From positions 232,728 to 296,727 of the forward strand of contig NZ_JH976434.1 in the NCBI RefSeq assembly GCF_000306965.1: a stretch of 64,000 nucleotides of DNA, written 5' to 3'. The translations under genes were made by a program, and so were the position numbers. Below the pieces are notes generated by a model. The model saw only the letters and a program-made list of their open reading frames with translations. It was not told where the DNA came from and did no database searches. This DNA is from Amphibacillus jilinensis Y1 (GTDB taxonomy: Bacteria; Bacillota; Bacilli; Bacillales; Amphibacillaceae). Of this stretch, positions 62,075-64,000 are shown piece by piece. Position 1 is the first letter of the stretch; each line of letters begins with the position of its first letter.

Positions 62075-62512
62075 TAAGTATCACTCCTTTTCATTGATTT
62101 TCTTTTACCACTAATGTAAATTTTTAAACGATATTTGTGTAAAAAGTCTGTGATAAACACAAATAAAACAAAAAGTGGAGAGCTCAAAAACCATATATTC
62201 GCTGACGGATGAGAAAATGGACCGAATTTACATAAGCGTAAAATAGGTGTGGTGCAAGTCTTTGGATTGTGAAGGTTAATTTAGCGTTCACTCGAATGAT
62301 CAGTGATAGGCAAACAGAAAGTGAGAAACGAATCATGCGTTGTATGTATGGTCATGCATTTGAGACTTGAATGACTTAAAAAAAAAGTGCTTAATAGTTG
62401 TACAAAAACTCCAAGTAATAAGTGAACTGCCCGCTGTCTACTTGACAGGGAGCAGTTCAAAGCATTTGCTTAGAGCTTTTTTATTTTCTATTTTGAGGCT
62501 TAGTCCGTTCTA
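62075..62512. other. Noncoding gap, one imperfect hairpin
   Basis: No gene is seen in 438 bp. An imperfect inverted repeat at 62424-62458 (GAACTGC...CTGTC / GACAG...GCAGTTC) may end the 50-residue gene's transcript although it lacks a T-run. Short echoes of the dispersed-repeat tail (CTATTTTGAGG near 62490, TCTGTGATAAA near 62150) occur. Confidence 0.5.
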
Positions 62513-62665
62513 TTAGCATTTTTTCGGTATTTTATTTCGATCGAGTTCGACTGGTGTCATCGGTTCATTCGCAAATTCATGTTCAAAGCGTCGTGGCGAT
62601 GTTTCTTTAATTGTTTCATGATCATTGCGCCCTTTACGTTTTTTAGCTTTTTTTTCATGACTCAT
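62513..62665 (-). CDS. Small charged protein, paralogue 1
   Basis: A 50-residue protein starting at ATG 62665, after GGAGGTGATAGTG. It is very basic then acidic: SHEKKAKKRKGRNDHETIKE, SPRRFEHEFANEPMTPVELD. The DHxxxxxxxxRRFxHEFAxE core is shared with the protein encoded at 62930-63097. No named family is recognised. It is probably a cytosolic small protein; possibly spore- or stress-linked, but nothing in the sequence proves it. Confidence 0.68.
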   Translation of the reverse strand: MSHEKKAKKRKGRNDHETIKETSPRRFEHEFANEPMTPVELDRNKIPKKC

Positions 62666-62831
62666 CACTATCACCTCCACGATCATTAGTTTGTCCCGTT
62701 GTAAGCCGACTATCCCCATAGCTATATGGATAGATTTCCATAATGAGGACAATGCTCTATAACATCCAGAGTTTTAAGTTTAGTTCTTTTGATTTCAATT
62801 GGTAAGGTCTCACCTCAGAAAGCAAAGCATG

Positions 62832-62869
62832 AATAGAGTGAACCAACACTAGCAGTGGTTCACTCTATT
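62832..62869. terminator. Bidirectional hairpin between small paralogues
   Basis: A perfect 14-bp inverted repeat with a 10-nt loop (62832-62845 and 62856-62869), about 60 bp past the stop of paralogue 2. Confidence 0.6.
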
Positions 62870-62929
62870 TTAAAAAGAAGCTTATTTACAATGGAAGCTA
62901 CCTACCTTATCCCACCCTTGACGTCATGC

Positions 62930-63097
62930 TTATTTTTTATATTGAGCATGATTCTTATTTCTTCTAGGGTTGGATATCAATTCATCAGCAAATTCATGTC
63001 CGTAATCTCTTGACAATGTTTTATCCACTTCTCGATGATCACTTTCACGCTTTGCACATTTACATGAATCTTTTTCTTTATGGTTATTTTCCATCAT
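62930..63097 (-). CDS. Small charged protein, paralogue 2
   Basis: A 55-residue protein starting at ATG 63097, 6 bp after GGAGGTGA. It has MENNHKEKDSCKCAKRESDH then REVDKTLSRDYGHEFADELI. The DHxExxxxLSRxYGHEFAxE core matches paralogue 1 at 62513-62665, so the two arose by duplication. It has an extra CKC pair. No family is recognised. Confidence 0.68.
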   Translation of the reverse strand: MMENNHKEKDSCKCAKRESDHREVDKTLSRDYGHEFADELISNPRRNKNHAQYKK

Positions 63098-63330
63098 AAA
63101 TCACCTCCAGTTATATTGTGAGTGAAAATAAAGAATATATGTACGGATATTGATTGGTAACTTAATCAATTTAATACATAATTCAGTACATAAAACGATG
63201 CTTGAATCAATGGATGGTTTCCGTGATAAATAGGTTTGATTTGGCTAAATGTGTTAAGTTTGTTATAGTGGAACAGTAAAAAAATGACCGACCAAACATT
63301 GGTCACTATATTTTAGGAGGATTTTATTAT

Positions 63331-63678
63331 ATGTCGAACATCCAAGAGAGTGCGAGTGCACTTGAGCAAGCTATCCGTGATAGCGAAGAATTTAACAGCT
63401 TGAAAGCTGCTTATGATGCAGTGATGAGTGATGAAATCGCAAAGAAAATGTTTGATGATTTTCGTAATACCCAAATAGAACTTCAACAAAAGCAAATGCA
63501 AGGTCAAGAAATTACTGAAGAAGAAGTTGATCAAGCACGTAAAGTTGTTGAAACTGTGCAACAACATGATCAAATTTCTAAACTCATGGACGAAGAACAA
63601 CGTGTAAATGAGTTAATCAATAATATTAGTCGTACGATTACAAAGCCATTAGAAGAACTTTATGGCGCACAAGACTAA
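63331..63678 (+). CDS. yheA: YlbF/YmcA-superfamily protein YheA (UPF0342)
   Basis: A 115-residue helical protein strongly resembling Bacillus YheA: ALEQAIRDSEEFNSLKAAYD, MFDDFRNTQIELQQKQMQGQ, EITEEEVDQARKVVETVQQH, ending ITKPLEELYG. The YlbF/YmcA relatives form a complex with YaaT acting in RNase Y control and development; YheA itself has no settled role. TTAGGAGG precedes the ATG, and an 18-bp-spaced terminator follows. Confidence 0.93.
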   Translation: MSNIQESASALEQAIRDSEEFNSLKAAYDAVMSDEIAKKMFDDFRNTQIELQQKQMQGQEITEEEVDQARKVVETVQQHDQISKLMDEEQRVNELINNISRTITKPLEELYGAQD

Positions 63679-63691
63679 TATTAAAAAACAT

Positions 63692-63728
63692 AAAACCATT
63701 AGGTCTATCTATGGCCTAATGGTTTTTA
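63692..63728 (+). terminator. yheA terminator
   Basis: Arms AAAACCATTAGG and CCTAATGGTTTT (63692-63703, 63715-63726) followed by TTTA. Confidence 0.85.
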
Positions 63729-63829
63729 TCTATTCTAAATAAAAAAGGAAGGTTCTCTGTCAAATGTGGTGGTGTAATGTTCACTCCACCATTCATCTTT
63801 GTTAAAAGCTCTTTTTCCATAAAGTAGTG

Positions 63830-63970
63830 CTATTGCTAAGCCGCAGAGGGAAATATACTCGCTTTCCGCGGACGAACGCCCAAGCCTCCTCGCAAAGACC
63901 GCTGTGGGGTCTCGGTCGCCCGTTTTTCCGCAGGAGTCTCGCATATTTCCTCTGCTATGTGCTATTTCAA
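63830..63970. repeat. Bacillaceae GC-rich intergenic repeat
   Basis: A GC-rich block unlike the AT-rich surroundings: CGCTTTCCGCGGACGAACGC, CCAAGCCTCCTCG, GGGGTCTCGGTCGCCCG, CAGGAGTCTCGC. Its ends are imperfect inverted repeats (GCAGAGGGAAATATACTCGC against the complement of GCATATTTCCTCTGC). This type of element is frequent between genes of Oceanobacillus, Virgibacillus and Lysinibacillus relatives. Confidence 0.75.
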
Positions 63971-64000
63971 ACGAGAGCCTTTTTAACCTCTTGTTGCCAT

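Noticed and set aside
63735..63944. 69-aa minus-strand frame over the GC-rich block
   Set aside because: Most of it lies in a Bacillaceae intergenic repeat; such frames recur as artefacts of the repeat and no ribosome site is present.

Overview
The window looks like the chromosome of a low-GC Firmicute of the Bacillaceae, probably a halotolerant lineage near Oceanobacillus, Gracilibacillus or Halolactibacillus. The evidence is the gene order cggR-gap-pgk-tpiA-gpmI-eno together with secG-est-rnr-smpB-ssrA, the strong AGGAGG ribosome binding sites, a tmRNA whose tag ends in LAAA, and a GC-rich intergenic repeat of Bacillaceae type at the right edge. The species cannot be fixed from the sequence alone.

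Positions 1 to about 38,035 are a temperate siphophage (prophage) inserted in the 3' end of ssrA. Its left end lies outside the window. Reading leftward on the minus strand from the immunity region, the order is: early genes; a replication block (replisome organizer with an internal iteron cluster, HNH protein, SSB); two orphan DNA methyltransferases (C5 and Dam-like); MazG; an ArpU/RinA-type late regulator; an accessory island; HNH endonuclease, terminase, portal, ClpP-like protease and HK97 capsid; connectors, tail tube, a frameshifted tail chaperone, tape measure, Dit and tail-tip protein; holin; an M14 carboxypeptidase; and an amidase/LysM endolysin. Four small genes rightward of the divergent control region (CI-like repressor, ImmA-like protein, a basic membrane protein, integrase) read on the plus strand.

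Three GAAC-N4-GTTC dyads, the core of the Bacillus LexA/DinR box, lie at transcription control points inside the prophage. One covers the start of a good promoter before the M14/endolysin genes. One sits in a very short plus-strand promoter-to-terminator unit beside the late regulator. One lies just before the integrase. Other accessory features are a plus-strand cassette encoding a DUF2335-type membrane protein behind its own operator-like dyad, a lipoprotein, and a small protein resembling the Tad2 (DUF2829) family of Thoeris inhibitors.

Positions 38,035 to 64,000 are host chromosome. They hold ssrA, smpB, rnr, a carboxylesterase gene and secG; a fruR-fruK pair and ptsHI inserted between secG and eno; the glycolytic operon with its repressor CggR and a plausible CggR operator; ldh; mgtE behind a magnesium-sensing M-box riboswitch; a PAP2 phosphatase; a Cys-rich four-helix copper-binding protein; two related tiny proteins; and yheA. 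A dispersed noncoding repeat of about 280 bp occurs in at least three copies, with degraded fragments, in the gaps around eno, ldh and mgtE. Together the host genes cover sugar phosphorylation through the PTS, lower glycolysis, lactate formation and ribosome rescue.
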